DNA of 64,000 nt, taken from positions 541,138-605,137 of the forward strand of contig NZ_LJCP01000010.1 of the NCBI RefSeq assembly GCF_001399755.1. The letters are read 5' to 3'. Each line of letters begins with the position of its first letter. The stretch's first letter is position 1. Shown here in pieces: positions 16,941 through 25,103 of this stretch. The position numbers were made by a program, and so were the translations under genes. The stretch comes from Thiohalorhabdus denitrificans (GTDB taxonomy: Bacteria > Pseudomonadota > Gammaproteobacteria > Thiohalorhabdales > Thiohalorhabdaceae). Below the pieces are notes generated by a model, which had not been told where the DNA came from, ran no database searches, and worked only from the letters and a program-made list of their open reading frames with translations.

Positions 16941-19007
16941 TCACCCGGGGGCCGCCAGGCGAACCTTTCCGGCCTCCGGTTCCTCCCAGGCCAGGGCATG
17001 CAGGCGCTGCACGCTGTCCGCGTCGTTGAGCAGGACCCGCAGCTCCGCCTCCCCCAGATCCTCCAGGCCCCGCTCCTGCACCCTCGTGAGCATGGAATCC
17101 AGGTAATACTGCTCGCTGAGGGGCTTGTGCGCGGATCCGGTCAAGGAGACGTGCAGGGCGTTGACGAAGGGATCCGTGATGGCCTGGCGGACGTAGCCCC
17201 GCTCCGCGGGGGGCGCCCCGGGGACCGGCGTGAGGCTGCTGGTGAGCTCCTTGAGCCTGCGTAGCACAGCCGGTGAATCGCTCTCGGCCGGTATGAGGAA
17301 CAGGCTCCGGCGCCGGGCCGCCCGCCCCCAGGAAACCATCCCCGAAAACAGCGTGATGGGGACCACTAGCAACGGCCCCGCCAGGACCGGCAACAGCCAG
17401 AGGAAGAAGGTGGGCAGGTTGAGGTAGGCCCAGAGCCCCACCGCCACCGCGATGGGGGTCTGCCAGCCCACCGACGCCAGCAGCGGCCACAGCTCCGCCC
17501 CGGCCGCCTCCCGCCTCTGCGGGGTCCAGCCCACGGCCCGCCCCAGCAGATTGGCCACCACGAACCGGGTCTGGAACAGCATCAGGATGGGTGCCAGCAG
17601 GGCCGAGAACAGGCTCTCCAGCAGCATGCTCATCCCCGCCGGCCCGCTGCCCCCGAAGCGGGCCCGGAGGCGGGGATCCCGGAGCAACAGCAGGTAGCCG
17701 GCCAGCTTGGGCAGGTACAGGAACCCCAGGGTGATCACCAGCAGGGTGGCCGCCTCCAGGAAGAAGGAGGGCGGCCAGACCGGAAAGGGGCTCCCCTCCT
17801 GGAAATAGACCGGATCGGTATGCTTGCGGCGCAGGGCCTCGCCGCCGGCGAGGATCAGGAAGACCAGCCACAGGGGCGAGCTGAGGTAGGTGAGGATCCC
17901 CATGCCGAGATGGACCCGGCTGGGTAGCCGGAACCCCTGGGCCAACAGCAGCCGGCTGTGCTGCAGGTTGCCCTGGCACCAGCGCCGGTCCCGCTTGAGG
18001 TGCTCCACTAGGTTCGGCGGGGCCTCCTCGTAGCTCCCCCCCAACCACGGCGCCATCCACACCTGCCAGCCGGCGCGCCGGAGGAGAGCGGCCTCCACGA
18101 AGTCGTGGCTCAGGATCTCGCCGCCCAGGGGCGGCTTGCCCGGGAGCTCGGGCAGCCCGCAATGCCGGACGAAGGGGGCCACCCGGATGATGGCGTTGTG
18201 CCCCCAGTAGTTGCCCTCCCCCAGCTGCCAGAAGCTCAGCCCGTTGGCGAACAGGGGGCCATAGGCCGCCCCCGCGAACTGCTGGATGCGGGCGAAAAGG
18301 GTCTCCTGATTGACGGGGGCCGGCGGAACCTGGACCAAAGCGGTTCTGGGATTGGCGTCCAGCAGGGCGGCCATCTCCACCAGGGTTGCTCCGTCCATGA
18401 CGCTGTCCGCGTCGAGCACCACCATGTAGTCGTAGTTCAGGCCCCAGGTCTGACAGAACTCGGCGATGTTGCCGCTCTTGCGGCCCCAATTATGACGCCG
18501 GCGGTGGTAGAAGATGCTCCCGAAGCCGTCCACGGCCTCGCACAGGGCGTTCCAGGCGAGCTCCTCGGCGATCCAGGTCTCCGGATCCCGGGAATCGCTG
18601 AGGATGTACAGGTCGAAACGGTGGGCCTGACCGGTCTGCTGCAGGGATTCGTAGGTGGCCCGCAAGCCGGCGAGGACCCGCTGGGGATCCTCTTCATAAA
18701 TGGGCATGGCCAGGGCGATGCGGGTCTCCCGGCCGGCCTCTCCAGGGGGCGTGCCGGCCGTGGAGAGCCAGCAGGGATCCCGGCCCCGCACCTGCACCCA
18801 CAACCCCGCCATGGCCGTCCAGAAGGCCGTGGCGATCCAGGCAAAGAGAACTGGGAAGAGGGCCAGCAGTCCCTTCTCGAAGGGGTGCAGCCCCTGCACC
18901 TGGAGCACCGCGTACAGGACCCACGTACCGGCCGCGGTGGTGGCGACGATGAGCAGCAAGAGGGTCCAACGGCGCAGGTGGCGATGGCAGGCGGTGCCGC
19001 TCAGCAT
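16941..19007 (-). CDS. opgH: Glucans biosynthesis glucosyltransferase OpgH (MdoH), lacking the usual N-terminal extension
   Basis: A 688-residue polytopic inner-membrane family 2 glycosyltransferase that polymerises UDP-glucose into the beta-1,2 glucan backbone and exports it. The catalytic region shows VVLDADSVMDG (DxD), GHNAIIRV, LSHDFVEAALLRRAGW and the QxxRW-type KRDRRWCQGNLQH. Five or more membrane spans follow. It starts directly at the first membrane span, whereas E. coli MdoH has roughly 140 residues before it. The short gene just upstream may encode that missing part (see next entry). Confidence 0.92.
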   Translation of the reverse strand: MLSGTACHRHLRRWTLLLLIVATTAAGTWVLYAVLQVQGLHPFEKGLLALFPVLFAWIATAFWTAMAGLWVQVRGRDPCWLSTAGTPPGEAGRETRIALAMPIYEEDPQRVLAGLRATYESLQQTGQAHRFDLYILSDSRDPETWIAEELAWNALCEAVDGFGSIFYHRRRHNWGRKSGNIAEFCQTWGLNYDYMVVLDADSVMDGATLVEMAALLDANPRTALVQVPPAPVNQETLFARIQQFAGAAYGPLFANGLSFWQLGEGNYWGHNAIIRVAPFVRHCGLPELPGKPPLGGEILSHDFVEAALLRRAGWQVWMAPWLGGSYEEAPPNLVEHLKRDRRWCQGNLQHSRLLLAQGFRLPSRVHLGMGILTYLSSPLWLVFLILAGGEALRRKHTDPVYFQEGSPFPVWPPSFFLEAATLLVITLGFLYLPKLAGYLLLLRDPRLRARFGGSGPAGMSMLLESLFSALLAPILMLFQTRFVVANLLGRAVGWTPQRREAAGAELWPLLASVGWQTPIAVAVGLWAYLNLPTFFLWLLPVLAGPLLVVPITLFSGMVSWGRAARRRSLFLIPAESDSPAVLRRLKELTSSLTPVPGAPPAERGYVRQAITDPFVNALHVSLTGSAHKPLSEQYYLDSMLTRVQERGLEDLGEAELRVLLNDADSVQRLHALAWEEPEAGKVRLAAPG

Positions 19008-19014
19008 GGGCCGT

Positions 19015-19476
19015 TCACCAGAAGGCCACGATGACGAAGGCGAGGCTCCCTATGGTGACCCAGGACCAGGAGACCGCCTGCCGCGGTATGGGGAGGCCTA
19101 TCCGGCGCATGGAAGGCAAAGCGCTCAGATCCTGGGGATGCATCCGCACGGGAACGGGCGTGGGCCCTTTCCATGTGAGGGAGCTGCTCAAAACCGGCCG
19201 GTGGCAGCGCCCGCCCCGAAGCAGGCGGGGCTGGCAGCCCCGGGGGCCCGCCTCCTCCGCCGGGTCCGGTAGCCCGGCCTCCACGGCCAGCGCCCGGTCG
19301 ATCAGGGGCTGGATCATGCGGAAGGGAGGGCCACCCTCCCCCTGCGCCTGATCGTCGGTCCGGGCCTCCAGGCCCGCGCGTACTCGCCGGCAGATCTTTC
19401 GTTGGCGTACGGGATCTTCCACCCCGCACGCGTGCAAGTATTCGTGAATCCTTCGCGCTACCTGATCCCTTGGCAC
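19015..19476 (-). CDS. Small protein upstream of opgH, possible detached OpgH N-terminal region
   Basis: About 153 residues. GGAGG lies 5 bases before the GTG at 19476, which I chose as start over the longer open frame. It ends with one membrane span (SWSWVTIGSLAFVIVAF) seven bases before the opgH ATG. Just before the span it has LSALPSMRRIGLPIP, similar in spacing to the L-x-A-M-P-x3-R-x2-M-x-P segment of the MdoH cytoplasmic N-terminus (my recollection of that family, not a search). No enzyme motif is seen. Co-expression with opgH is near certain; the functional link is inference. Confidence 0.55.
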   Translation of the reverse strand: MPRDQVARRIHEYLHACGVEDPVRQRKICRRVRAGLEARTDDQAQGEGGPPFRMIQPLIDRALAVEAGLPDPAEEAGPRGCQPRLLRGGRCHRPVLSSSLTWKGPTPVPVRMHPQDLSALPSMRRIGLPIPRQAVSWSWVTIGSLAFVIVAFW

Positions 19477-19594
19477 CACCGCCTCCGCTGATAGGGTCAA
19501 GACCGTTCGGACCCCGGGTATAAATCCGCGCTTAACCGCCCGAGCTTTCCGGATCGGCCCGGCATCGGAACCTCCCACCCCTTTCAAAGATGGC

Positions 19595-19631
19595 GGCGCA
19601 CCGGGTGCGCCATAAATGGGTGAGACCCATT
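19595..19631 (-). terminator. Tandem hairpins between the sulfotransferase gene and the opgH operon
   Basis: Two perfect inverted repeats lie side by side. GGCGCAC/GTGCGCC (19595-19601 and 19605-19611) has a 3-base loop, and AATGGGT/ACCCATT (19615-19621 and 19625-19631) has a 3-base loop. On the minus strand the second is followed by TAT and the first, shortly after, by ATCTTTG, so the U-tracts are weak. Their place just past the sulfotransferase stop suggests transcription termination or attenuation before opgH. Confidence 0.5.
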
Positions 19632-19643
19632 AGGGGCCTGCGA

Positions 19644-20801
19644 TTAACCTGTATTCCCCGCCAGCAGATCGGCGCTTTGCGCCTGCCTCCCCAGACCCAG
19701 GCGGGCCGCGGGGCCCGCGGTGTGGGAGCGGATAATCTCCAGCTCCCCGTCGCTGAACCCGGGCTGGTAATAGGTGGGGAACTGCACCCGCTCGGCGGCC
19801 TTGGCCAGGGGCCCCTCGGGGGCCGGAAGGCCACAGTGGTCCAGGATCCGGTCCAGCACCTCCGCCGGGGCGGCGCACAGCTCCTCGTAGCGCACCACGA
19901 GGGAGGCCTCCCGGAGGGCGGCGTTGGCCGCCAGGCGGTCGGCCAGGAAGGTGTGGATCTCCGCCCAATAGCGGGCCCACCCCGCCACCTCCTTGCCCTC
20001 TTTCCAGAGGGTCTCGATCTCCTCCACCGCCTCCCGGTTTCCCGCGTTTATGGGGCGCCGGTCCGCGCCGAACTCGAAGTGGCCCACCTGCCGCAGATGG
20101 CCCACCGCCCGGGGATTCTCCCGCTGGCCCTCGCGGAAAAGGCGCTGCTGCTTCATCAGGGAGGCCACGTGCCACACGGGATCCCGCACCGGGATCAGGA
20201 AGCGCGCGTCCGCGAACAACCGCAGCAGGTACTCCAGGCGGGTAACGTTGTAGTTGGCCTTGGACACGTAGCGGTCCCCGGAGCGGGCGAGGAGCAGCTT
20301 GCGGATATGGTCGCGGTAAAAGGACTCGAAGCCGGGGTGGCTGGTGGATCCGTCCAGGATGTCGCTGCTAGCGGGGTCATGGAGCAGCGGGAAGAAGGCC
20401 ATCCACACCATCTCCTCGAAGGCCTCCGGACTTTCGGGGGTGATGGTGATGCCGTCCCGGTGGCTCCGCTCCCGGGGCCGGGTGTCCCGCCGCGGAACGC
20501 GATCGAGGAAGCGGTTCCACAGATAGGGGATGTGCAGGAAGGGGAAGTCCCGGTAGCGGTGGGTGGCCACCCCGGGGAAAGCGTTCAGAAGCTCCAGGAG
20601 GAGAGTGCTCCCGGATCGCGCCAGCCCGGCGATATAGACCGGGCGCTCCACCACCACATCCGCCAGCGGCTCTTGCAACAACCGCGTCTCCCAGTTCCCC
20701 AGGCGGGTCCAGAACCGGGGGTGGCCGCTGGCCCACCGCCCCAGGACATGCAGCCAGGGGTCCACCTCGAAGCCAGTATGGACAGCCGTTTCCCTTCCCA
20801 A
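19644..20801 (-). CDS. Sulfotransferase family protein (PAPS-dependent)
   Basis: A 385-residue cytosolic-type sulfotransferase. The PAPS 5'-phosphosulfate loop is YIAGLARSGSTLLLELL (about 56-72) and the 3'-phosphate site is FLIPVRDPVWHVASL (about 201-215). It would transfer sulfate from PAPS to a hydroxyl or amine acceptor, which I cannot identify. It is the last gene of a four-gene minus-strand cluster that also encodes an arylsulfotransferase-type beta-propeller protein. The gap to the upstream gene is only 16 bases. Confidence 0.85.
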   Translation of the reverse strand: MGRETAVHTGFEVDPWLHVLGRWASGHPRFWTRLGNWETRLLQEPLADVVVERPVYIAGLARSGSTLLLELLNAFPGVATHRYRDFPFLHIPYLWNRFLDRVPRRDTRPRERSHRDGITITPESPEAFEEMVWMAFFPLLHDPASSDILDGSTSHPGFESFYRDHIRKLLLARSGDRYVSKANYNVTRLEYLLRLFADARFLIPVRDPVWHVASLMKQQRLFREGQRENPRAVGHLRQVGHFEFGADRRPINAGNREAVEEIETLWKEGKEVAGWARYWAEIHTFLADRLAANAALREASLVVRYEELCAAPAEVLDRILDHCGLPAPEGPLAKAAERVQFPTYYQPGFSDGELEIIRSHTAGPAARLGLGRQAQSADLLAGNTG

Positions 20802-20817
20802 GCCCGTCGCCTTTCCC

Positions 20818-21573
20818 CTATTCGATGCGGAACAGCACCTTGAGCGCGACGGAGGCGGCGATCAGGGCCAGGAAGAAGCTGAGCTCCCAGCCCCGGGCCC
20901 AGGACGGTCCCAGGGGGAGCACCTCCTGGCGGGGCAGCTCCAGTTCGACCCGCTCCACCGCCGCTTCGTCGGGCAAGTATCCGGCGGGATTGCCCACAAG
21001 GGCATTCCACCAACGCCATTTGTGGAGGATGGGGACCGGCTCCCGCAGAGCCACCTCCGCCACCACCCGGCCTTCGCCGTCAGCAACCACAACCCGGGGC
21101 GCCGCGTGCTCCTCCGTCCCGTTCCTTCGCGCCTCCCGCCATCGGGCCTCCAGCTCCGCCGGTCGGGGACGGAGCTCCGGCTCGGTCCCCGCCGGCGGGT
21201 AGGCGTAGCCGTAGGCGGTGCTCAGCCAGATCAGCAGGGACAGTAGCGGTAGCGAGGCCGCCACGGCCGGACCGCCCACCCGCCCCACCTGCCCGAAGGC
21301 CGTTCGAAGCAAGTGCCGGATCAGGGGCCAGGCACCCCCGAGCTCGCCGTCATAGCCATCCAGCTCCCGCCGCGCCCGGGCCAGCTCCCGTTTGCCCCGG
21401 GCGATACGCCCCTGGGCCGAGAGGGCCCGATACAGGCCCATGGAAACCAGGGCGGCGAGCGCCCCCCAGGCAACCAGCCGCCCCCAGGGCGGCAACAGGC
21501 CCTCCATCTGGGCATCCAGCCAGGAGAACAGGGGGGCGGGGGCCTCCAGGATTCCCATGACGGGCCTAGTCAC
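20818..21573 (-). CDS. Three-span membrane protein of unknown function, DUF106/EMC3-like topology
   Basis: A 251-residue protein. It has a membrane span at about 29-50, a basic/charged helix (about 52-75, GRIARGKRELARARREL) that can form a coiled coil, a second span at about 100-121, a soluble periplasmic domain, and a third span at about 229-247. Span, coiled coil, then two spans recalls the DUF106/TMCO1/EMC3 branch of the YidC-Oxa1 superfamily. That is a topology-based suggestion only. It sits inside the sulfation cluster. Confidence 0.55.
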   Translation of the reverse strand: MTRPVMGILEAPAPLFSWLDAQMEGLLPPWGRLVAWGALAALVSMGLYRALSAQGRIARGKRELARARRELDGYDGELGGAWPLIRHLLRTAFGQVGRVGGPAVAASLPLLSLLIWLSTAYGYAYPPAGTEPELRPRPAELEARWREARRNGTEEHAAPRVVVADGEGRVVAEVALREPVPILHKWRWWNALVGNPAGYLPDEAAVERVELELPRQEVLPLGPSWARGWELSFFLALIAASVALKVLFRIE

Positions 21574-21615
21574 CTGCCTGCTGGGCCCGGGCCTTCGGCA
21601 AACGGCCTTCCACGG

Positions 21616-21930
21616 TCACTCGTCCATCCGGCGGGCCCGGGCGGACTCGGTCTCTTCGTACCGGTGCTCCTGTTCGGGTCCGGCCGGCTCAGCTTCTCCT
21701 TGAGCCGGACCTGTGTCCTCCCCGGCCCGGGCCTGCTCCTTCTTCCGCCTCCGCATCCTGCGCAGGGGCCACAGGACGAGAAACAGCAAGGCGGCCCCCA
21801 GTGCCAGGAGCAAACCCCAAAGGGCCCCGAGGAGGCTCAGCCCGGCACCGGGCCCCACATAGGCGAAGGCCGCCTCGCTGAACCCGGCGGCCATGAGCAG
21901 GAGCGGCACGAACGCGGCTTTTCCGATCAT
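21616..21930 (-). CDS. Small membrane protein with AYVGPGAGLSLLG motif
   Basis: A 104-residue protein: an N-terminal signal or first span (about 5-23), the glycine-rich AYVGPGAGLSLLGALWG leading into a strong second span (about 27-57), then a basic WPLRRMRRRKKEQAR stretch and an acidic low-complexity tail. I do not know its function. The first codon overlaps the stop of the arylsulfotransferase-like gene by four bases (ATGA). The two are therefore translationally coupled, and this protein is probably a partner of that enzyme. Confidence 0.65.
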   Translation of the reverse strand: MIGKAAFVPLLLMAAGFSEAAFAYVGPGAGLSLLGALWGLLLALGAALLFLVLWPLRRMRRRKKEQARAGEDTGPAQGEAEPAGPEQEHRYEETESARARRMDE

Positions 21931-23300
21931 TGCAGGCCCTGTCCCTTTACTAGCCGTTTGTCCCCGAATTGGTCCCGGAAGCCCGACGAAAGGTACTCCG
22001 GGGTGACGCGCTGCCCCCAGCTGACCACGGGGGTGAAACTCTTGCCGTCTTCATCCATGGCGCGGCGCGGATTGACGTACTCCCACACCACCTCTCCGTC
22101 CGGGGTAATCTCGAGCAGCCGGCCGCCGTTGGACTCGGTGATCAGGATGTTGCCGTTGTCCAGGGGCTGCTGGGCCCCGCGTATACGGCTCTCCAGGGGG
22201 CGTTCCTCGTCTCCGGAAAAGGCCCACACCACGCCCCCCGTGGATGGATCCACCTCCGCGATCCGCGAGCGGTCGCCCGGCCCGAAATGCCCCCGATTGT
22301 CGAAGAGCAGGAGGTTGCCGTTGGGCAGGATGTCGGGATCGTGCTGGGAGAGCCATGGACCGCGCAGGGCCCAGACCACCTCCTCCGTTTCCGGATCGAG
22401 CAGGGCCAGGGCGCCGCCGGCCAGCTCCCGGAAGGACAGGAGCACCTGCCCCTCGGCGGCCTCGGGGACCTTGCGGGAAAGGCGCTCCGCGGCTTCCTCG
22501 TCGAGGTAGTCCACGCCGTTGGTGTGGAGGGGATCCTCGAGGCTGTAGTAGGGGATCCGCCAGAGCAGCCGGCGGTATTCCTCGGAGGCGTTGAAGGCCT
22601 CCACCAGGGAGATCTTCTTGGTGGTCTCCCCTTCGGGCGACAGTACCGCCAGGGAGTCCTCCAGGAAGGGGGGCTTGATGTGATCGACCTCCTCCAGCTT
22701 CTCCCGGCGGAAGGCGTGGGTGAGCCCGAAGATGCGGCCGTCCTCGGCCACCGCGAAGTCGTGGTGGAAGCGGTCCAGGTTCTTCCAGATCACTCGGGCG
22801 TCCCGATCCAGCCGCACCATCCCGTACCCCCACGGCGTGTCGCCCACGCCGATGTAGATGGCCAGCAGGTCGCCGTCGGGGAAGACCCGGGCCTTCCGGA
22901 AGTAGGTGTGGCTGTCCGGAACGGGATCGGCCACCGTGGAGGTATCATCCCAGACCTCGCTGAAAGGCCGCTCCCAGGAATGGACCACCTCGCCATCCAT
23001 ATCCAGCAGGTAGGCCTTCGGGCCGTGACCGGAGGTGAACAGGGTCAGGCCCTGGCGGGCCCGATCCGGGTCGTGGGCCACCACCCCCTGCTTGGACGTC
23101 CGCGTGGGCATCCACAGGTCCGACCAGTAGGGGCTGCCCTGGCTGGTGGACTTGAGAGCGAAGGCGTTGGCAGCCCGATAGGCGTTGCGGATGTATTCGG
23201 CCGGGAACACCTCCGCCACCGTGGCCAGGGAGCCCCCCACGAAGGCGAGGAAAACCAGGGAAGACAGGAATAGCCCGAAGAATACCTTGTTCGCGTCCAA
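21927..23300 (-). CDS. Arylsulfotransferase (ASST) family protein, membrane-anchored
   Basis: A 457-residue protein with one N-terminal membrane anchor (about 6-28) and a periplasmic beta-propeller of ASST type. It shows propeller strands such as LDMDGEVVHSWERPF, VRLDRDARVIWKNLDRFHHDF, HTNGVDYLD, SQHDPDILPNGNLLLFDNRG and EITPDGEVVWEYVNP. The histidines in these strands match the placement of active-site residues in ASSTs, which move sulfate between phenolic donors and acceptors without PAPS. First gene of the cluster; the substrate is unknown. Some family members may not be sulfotransferases. Confidence 0.78.
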   Translation of the reverse strand: MDANKVFFGLFLSSLVFLAFVGGSLATVAEVFPAEYIRNAYRAANAFALKSTSQGSPYWSDLWMPTRTSKQGVVAHDPDRARQGLTLFTSGHGPKAYLLDMDGEVVHSWERPFSEVWDDTSTVADPVPDSHTYFRKARVFPDGDLLAIYIGVGDTPWGYGMVRLDRDARVIWKNLDRFHHDFAVAEDGRIFGLTHAFRREKLEEVDHIKPPFLEDSLAVLSPEGETTKKISLVEAFNASEEYRRLLWRIPYYSLEDPLHTNGVDYLDEEAAERLSRKVPEAAEGQVLLSFRELAGGALALLDPETEEVVWALRGPWLSQHDPDILPNGNLLLFDNRGHFGPGDRSRIAEVDPSTGGVVWAFSGDEERPLESRIRGAQQPLDNGNILITESNGGRLLEITPDGEVVWEYVNPRRAMDEDGKSFTPVVSWGQRVTPEYLSSGFRDQFGDKRLVKGQGLQ

Positions 23301-23445
23301 TACCTTGCCGCCTTCCTTGCCGCCCGTCTTTCCCCCTTACGTTTCTCACCTTGCTGGCTGCCCGATGCGCCAACAATCAGGGACATTACCGAGCCTCCCC
23401 CCGGAAGGCGGTCACCCTTCCGCGGTTGGACAGACAGCCCCGGAA

Positions 23446-23461
23446 CCCGGCCGGAGCCGGG
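23446..23461 (+). other. Short perfect hairpin in the divergent spacer
   Basis: CCCGGC and GCCGGG pair around a CGGA tetraloop. It lies in the 252-base spacer (23301-23552) between the ASST-like gene and the PHP gene. Apart from this I see no recognisable motif in the spacer, which must contain promoters for both directions. Confidence 0.3.
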
Positions 23462-23552
23462 TAAAGGAATCCCTTAGGAACTGCTCCGAGTTCCCGGTCC
23501 GCGCCCCCCCCGGCCAAGGTGGGATACACGGGGTCCGGCTGGAGAACGGGAA

Positions 23553-25088
23553 TTGCGGAAACGTTTGGGGTGGGCTCGCGCGGAGGTCCTGGGCCTGGGG
23601 GCGGCCGTGGTCCTGACCCTTCTTGCCCTGCTCCCCGTGGATCCTCACGGCCCCTTCGACGCCCGGACCGGGGCGCCCGTGGCCGGGGCCACCCTGGAAT
23701 ACCCCTGGACCGGCGTGCTGGTGGAGCCCGTCGCTGCCGTGGGCCATGCCCTGGCGGGAGCTCCGGATCCCCGGCTGGCGGTCTACGCCACCCTGGGATG
23801 GGTCATGGTGGGAGGCGGCCTGCTGGGGTGGAGGTACGCGACCCGGCACGGCCCCCTCCTTCCCCTCGCCGCCGTTCTGGGCGGCGCGCTGGCGGGCTTG
23901 ATCTTCCTTGCTTACGTCGGGCTTTACCTGCTGGCTCCCTTTCCTCACTGGCGCCTGGAGGCGGCCGACCCCGGGACGGTGGTGGCGGACCTGCACACGC
24001 ACACCCACGCTTCCCACGACGGCCTCCCTGCCCCCCGCCCCGGGCTCGAGCTTTTGGCGGCTCGGGGCATGGACGTGGTGGCGGTGACGGAGCACAAGGA
24101 CCCCGGTGGCGCTTTCAGCGCCGCGGGGCACAACGGCGACCCGAACCTCCCGAGCGTCATCCCGGGCGTCGAGCTGAATGCGCCCCAAGGGCATGTGCTG
24201 GGCCTCGGGGTGGAACCGGGCCCTACCCTTCCCGACCGGCCCCGTTCCCAGGAGGAAGTCGCCGCTTTCTTCACGACCGTGCATGAGCGCCACGGGGGCG
24301 CGGCCCTGGCCCTGGCCTGGAAGCTCAGCCCCGGGGCGGTGAACGACCTTGCCGAGGCCGGCGTGAAGGGCTTCGAGATCGCCAACCTGGGCCACCCGGA
24401 TGTCCCGGAGGATACGCGACGGGCCATCCTCGAGGAGGCCAGGCGTCGCGGCCTCGCCCTGGTGGCGAGCAGCGACTGGCACGGCTGGAGCGGCACCTGG
24501 CGCACCTGGACCCTGGTCCATCCCGGGTCCGGGGGCACCGACAACCCCCCGGACCGGCGGGTGCTGGAGGCCCTGCGCTCCCCCGACCCCGGACGGATCA
24601 CCCCGGTGGTGGCCGGCTCCCTGGGCCCGCCGTCCCCGGCCCGACTGCTCTTCGCCCCCTTCGCCGAGGGCGTCCGCTACGCCAGCGGGCTCTCGCCCGG
24701 GCGCGTCCTGGGCTGGTGGCTGTGGGTGGGCGCCGCCCTGGGGGCGGCCCGGGCCTTGCGGGCCCGCGGCCTGCGCCCGGGCCCCTGGCTGGCCCGGGGA
24801 GCCCTGCTGGCCCTCGGCGGCGCCCTGGTGGCGGTGGCGGCCCCGCTGGCCCTGTTCCCCGCGCAGGAAGCGGCGAATCCCGCCTTCCACCGCTGGGTGG
24901 GAGGCTTGGCGACGGGCGCCGGGGTCCTGGTCTGCCTGGCGGCCCTGGCCCTGCCGCCTGGCAGGCAAAGCCTCCCGGCCAGGGCCCGTCAGCCGGCCCC
25001 GGTCCCGGCAACGCCCGAACCCGCCGGGCTGGCAGGAGGCCACGACCGTGATATGTCTGGGGATGGTTCCCCGCGGCCACGCCCCTAG
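23553..25088 (+). CDS. Polytopic membrane protein with an internal PHP metallohydrolase domain
   Basis: A 511-residue protein. Three or four membrane spans (about 10-135) precede a PHP domain with metal ligands DLHTHTHASHDG (about 147-158), VTEHKDPGG, PGVELN and SSDWHGWSG. Two or three more spans and a Pro/Ala-rich tail follow. PHP domains hydrolyse phosphate esters with two or three metals. The domain's placement between spans suggests it acts on a membrane lipid or undecaprenyl-type phosphate, but this is inference. The start is TTG at 23553. A glycosyltransferase and a flippase-like protein follow in the same direction. Confidence 0.75.
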   Translation: MRKRLGWARAEVLGLGAAVVLTLLALLPVDPHGPFDARTGAPVAGATLEYPWTGVLVEPVAAVGHALAGAPDPRLAVYATLGWVMVGGGLLGWRYATRHGPLLPLAAVLGGALAGLIFLAYVGLYLLAPFPHWRLEAADPGTVVADLHTHTHASHDGLPAPRPGLELLAARGMDVVAVTEHKDPGGAFSAAGHNGDPNLPSVIPGVELNAPQGHVLGLGVEPGPTLPDRPRSQEEVAAFFTTVHERHGGAALALAWKLSPGAVNDLAEAGVKGFEIANLGHPDVPEDTRRAILEEARRRGLALVASSDWHGWSGTWRTWTLVHPGSGGTDNPPDRRVLEALRSPDPGRITPVVAGSLGPPSPARLLFAPFAEGVRYASGLSPGRVLGWWLWVGAALGAARALRARGLRPGPWLARGALLALGGALVAVAAPLALFPAQEAANPAFHRWVGGLATGAGVLVCLAALALPPGRQSLPARARQPAPVPATPEPAGLAGGHDRDMSGDGSPRPRP

Positions 25089-25103
25089 GTGCAAGGAAGC
25101 CCG

